Notes under the pieces: model-generated
What the model saw: only the letters and a program-made list of their open reading frames with translations
Databases searched by the model: none
Told to the model about the DNA's origin: nothing
DNA from: Bacteroidales bacterium
GTDB lineage: Bacteria > Bacteroidota > Bacteroidia > Bacteroidales > Tenuifilaceae
Reading direction: 5' to 3'
Length of the DNA stretch: 6,324 bases
Assembly (NCBI GenBank): GCA_003531155.1
Contig: DQHR01000185.1
Coordinates: 1 to 6,324 of the forward strand
Translations under genes and position numbers: made by a program
Shown: positions 6,138 to 6,324 of the stretch, piece by piece
Numbering within the stretch: position 1 is the first letter of the stretch
Layout: every line of letters begins with the position of its first letter

Positions 6138-6209
6138 CTTATCTGCTTGTCAACTTATTAACTTTTCTACTTGTTCGCTTATTAGCTTATCAACTTGTAA
6201 ACTTTTATA
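6138..6209. repeat. nine-unit degenerate octamer tandem array (CTTNTNNN)
   Basis: Nine consecutive 8-base units, with no break in phase, all start CTT and have T at position 5. Examples are CTTATCTG (6138), CTTGTCAA (6146), CTTATTAA (6154), CTTATCAA (6186) and CTTTTATA (6202). Positions 4 and 6-8 vary. No promoter, gene or dyad is tied to it. Confidence 0.78.
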
Positions 6210-6210
6210 A

Positions 6211-6250
6211 CACAGAGTTCCACAGAGTAAGAGCACAGAGGGGCACCGAG
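6211..6250. repeat. CACAGAG word array
   Basis: CACAGAG occurs at 6211-6217, 6221-6227 and 6234-6240, followed by CACCGAG at 6244-6250. Unit spacing is 10, 13 and 10 bases. It directly abuts the octamer array. It resembles the dispersed CACAGAG/CACGGAG repeat sequence I recall from environmental bacterial genomes; that link is memory only. Confidence 0.7.
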
Positions 6251-6310
6251 TTTGGTTCATGGTAAGATGAGAAACAGCCTTAGCATAACAAGGGTAGTTT
6301 TTTAACTTTT

Positions 6311-6324
6311 GTTCTCGCAAAGAT
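6311..6324. repeat. start of a second CGCAAAG element, cut by the window edge
   Basis: GTTCTCGCAAAGAT is identical to 6011-6024, exactly 300 bp upstream, and is the left end of the mirrored element there. The rest lies outside the window. Confidence 0.55.

Larger units (their letters stand above)
5900..6324. other. 425-bp non-coding repeat-rich region after the operon
   Basis: No credible gene or tRNA is seen. The stretch is a run of repeat elements: a GTCATT...AATCTAAT element (5906-5961), a short octamer run (5981-6004), a mirrored CGCAAAG/CTTTGCG element (6012-6083), a less ordered part (6084-6137) with a small GCTT/AAGC hairpin at 6104-6117, a strict octamer array (6138-6209), a CACAGAG array (6211-6250), 60 bp with no recognisable structure (6251-6310), and the start of another CGCAAAG element (6311-6324). 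Confidence 0.8.

Noticed and set aside
6074..6265. 63-residue open frame on the + strand downstream of the permease
   Set aside because: It translates the octamer and CACAGAG repeats; its leucine-rich run comes from the CTT words. There is no plausible gene start or domain.
6011..6324. CRISPR-like reading of the repeats downstream of the permease
   Set aside because: The repeats are 7-14 bases, degenerate, and without uniform spacers; there are no cas genes.

Overview
The window looks like part of a Bacteroidota chromosome, most likely an environmental member of the Bacteroidales or a relative. The support is indirect: moderately AT-rich DNA, start codons without clear Shine-Dalgarno sequences, and intergenic short-word repeats plus GCAAAG-type and GTCATT...AATCT-type elements that I associate with such genomes. 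No rRNA or other marker gene is present, so the taxonomy is inference.

Layout: all four genes are on the + strand. (1) Positions 3-413 hold the 3' end of a gene for a PQQ-like (BamB-type) beta-propeller protein. (2) Positions 491-1792 encode a cytosolic GT-B, GT4-type glycosyltransferase. (3) Positions 1806-2495 encode a complete LolD/MacB-type ABC ATPase. (4) Positions 2579-5899 encode a very long (1106 aa) permease with two FtsX-type halves and about ten membrane segments. Gaps are 77, 13 and 83 bp, consistent with one operon. Positions 5900-6324 contain no credible gene and are almost entirely repeat elements.

The ATPase and permease together form a plausible mechanotransmission (type VII-like) ABC machine acting at the inner membrane and periplasm. 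The glycosyltransferase and the beta-propeller suggest work on a glycosylated envelope component, but no substrate can be read from the sequence. No membrane-fusion protein or outer-membrane partner is in the window.

The most unusual content is repeat DNA. Every intergenic gap carries a degenerate short-period word array: heptamers at 415-442 and 1764-1812, roughly octameric words at 2543-2573, a strict nine-unit octamer array at 6138-6209, and CACAGAG words at 6211-6250. One array runs across the 3' end of the glycosyltransferase gene and into the 5' end of the ATPase gene. A palindromic GTCATT...AATCTAAT element lies in frame inside the permease gene (3274-3301). A larger element with the same ends lies just after that gene (5906-5961). 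A mirrored CGCAAAG/CTTTGCG element (6012-6083) begins with a 14-mer that recurs exactly 300 bp later at the window edge.
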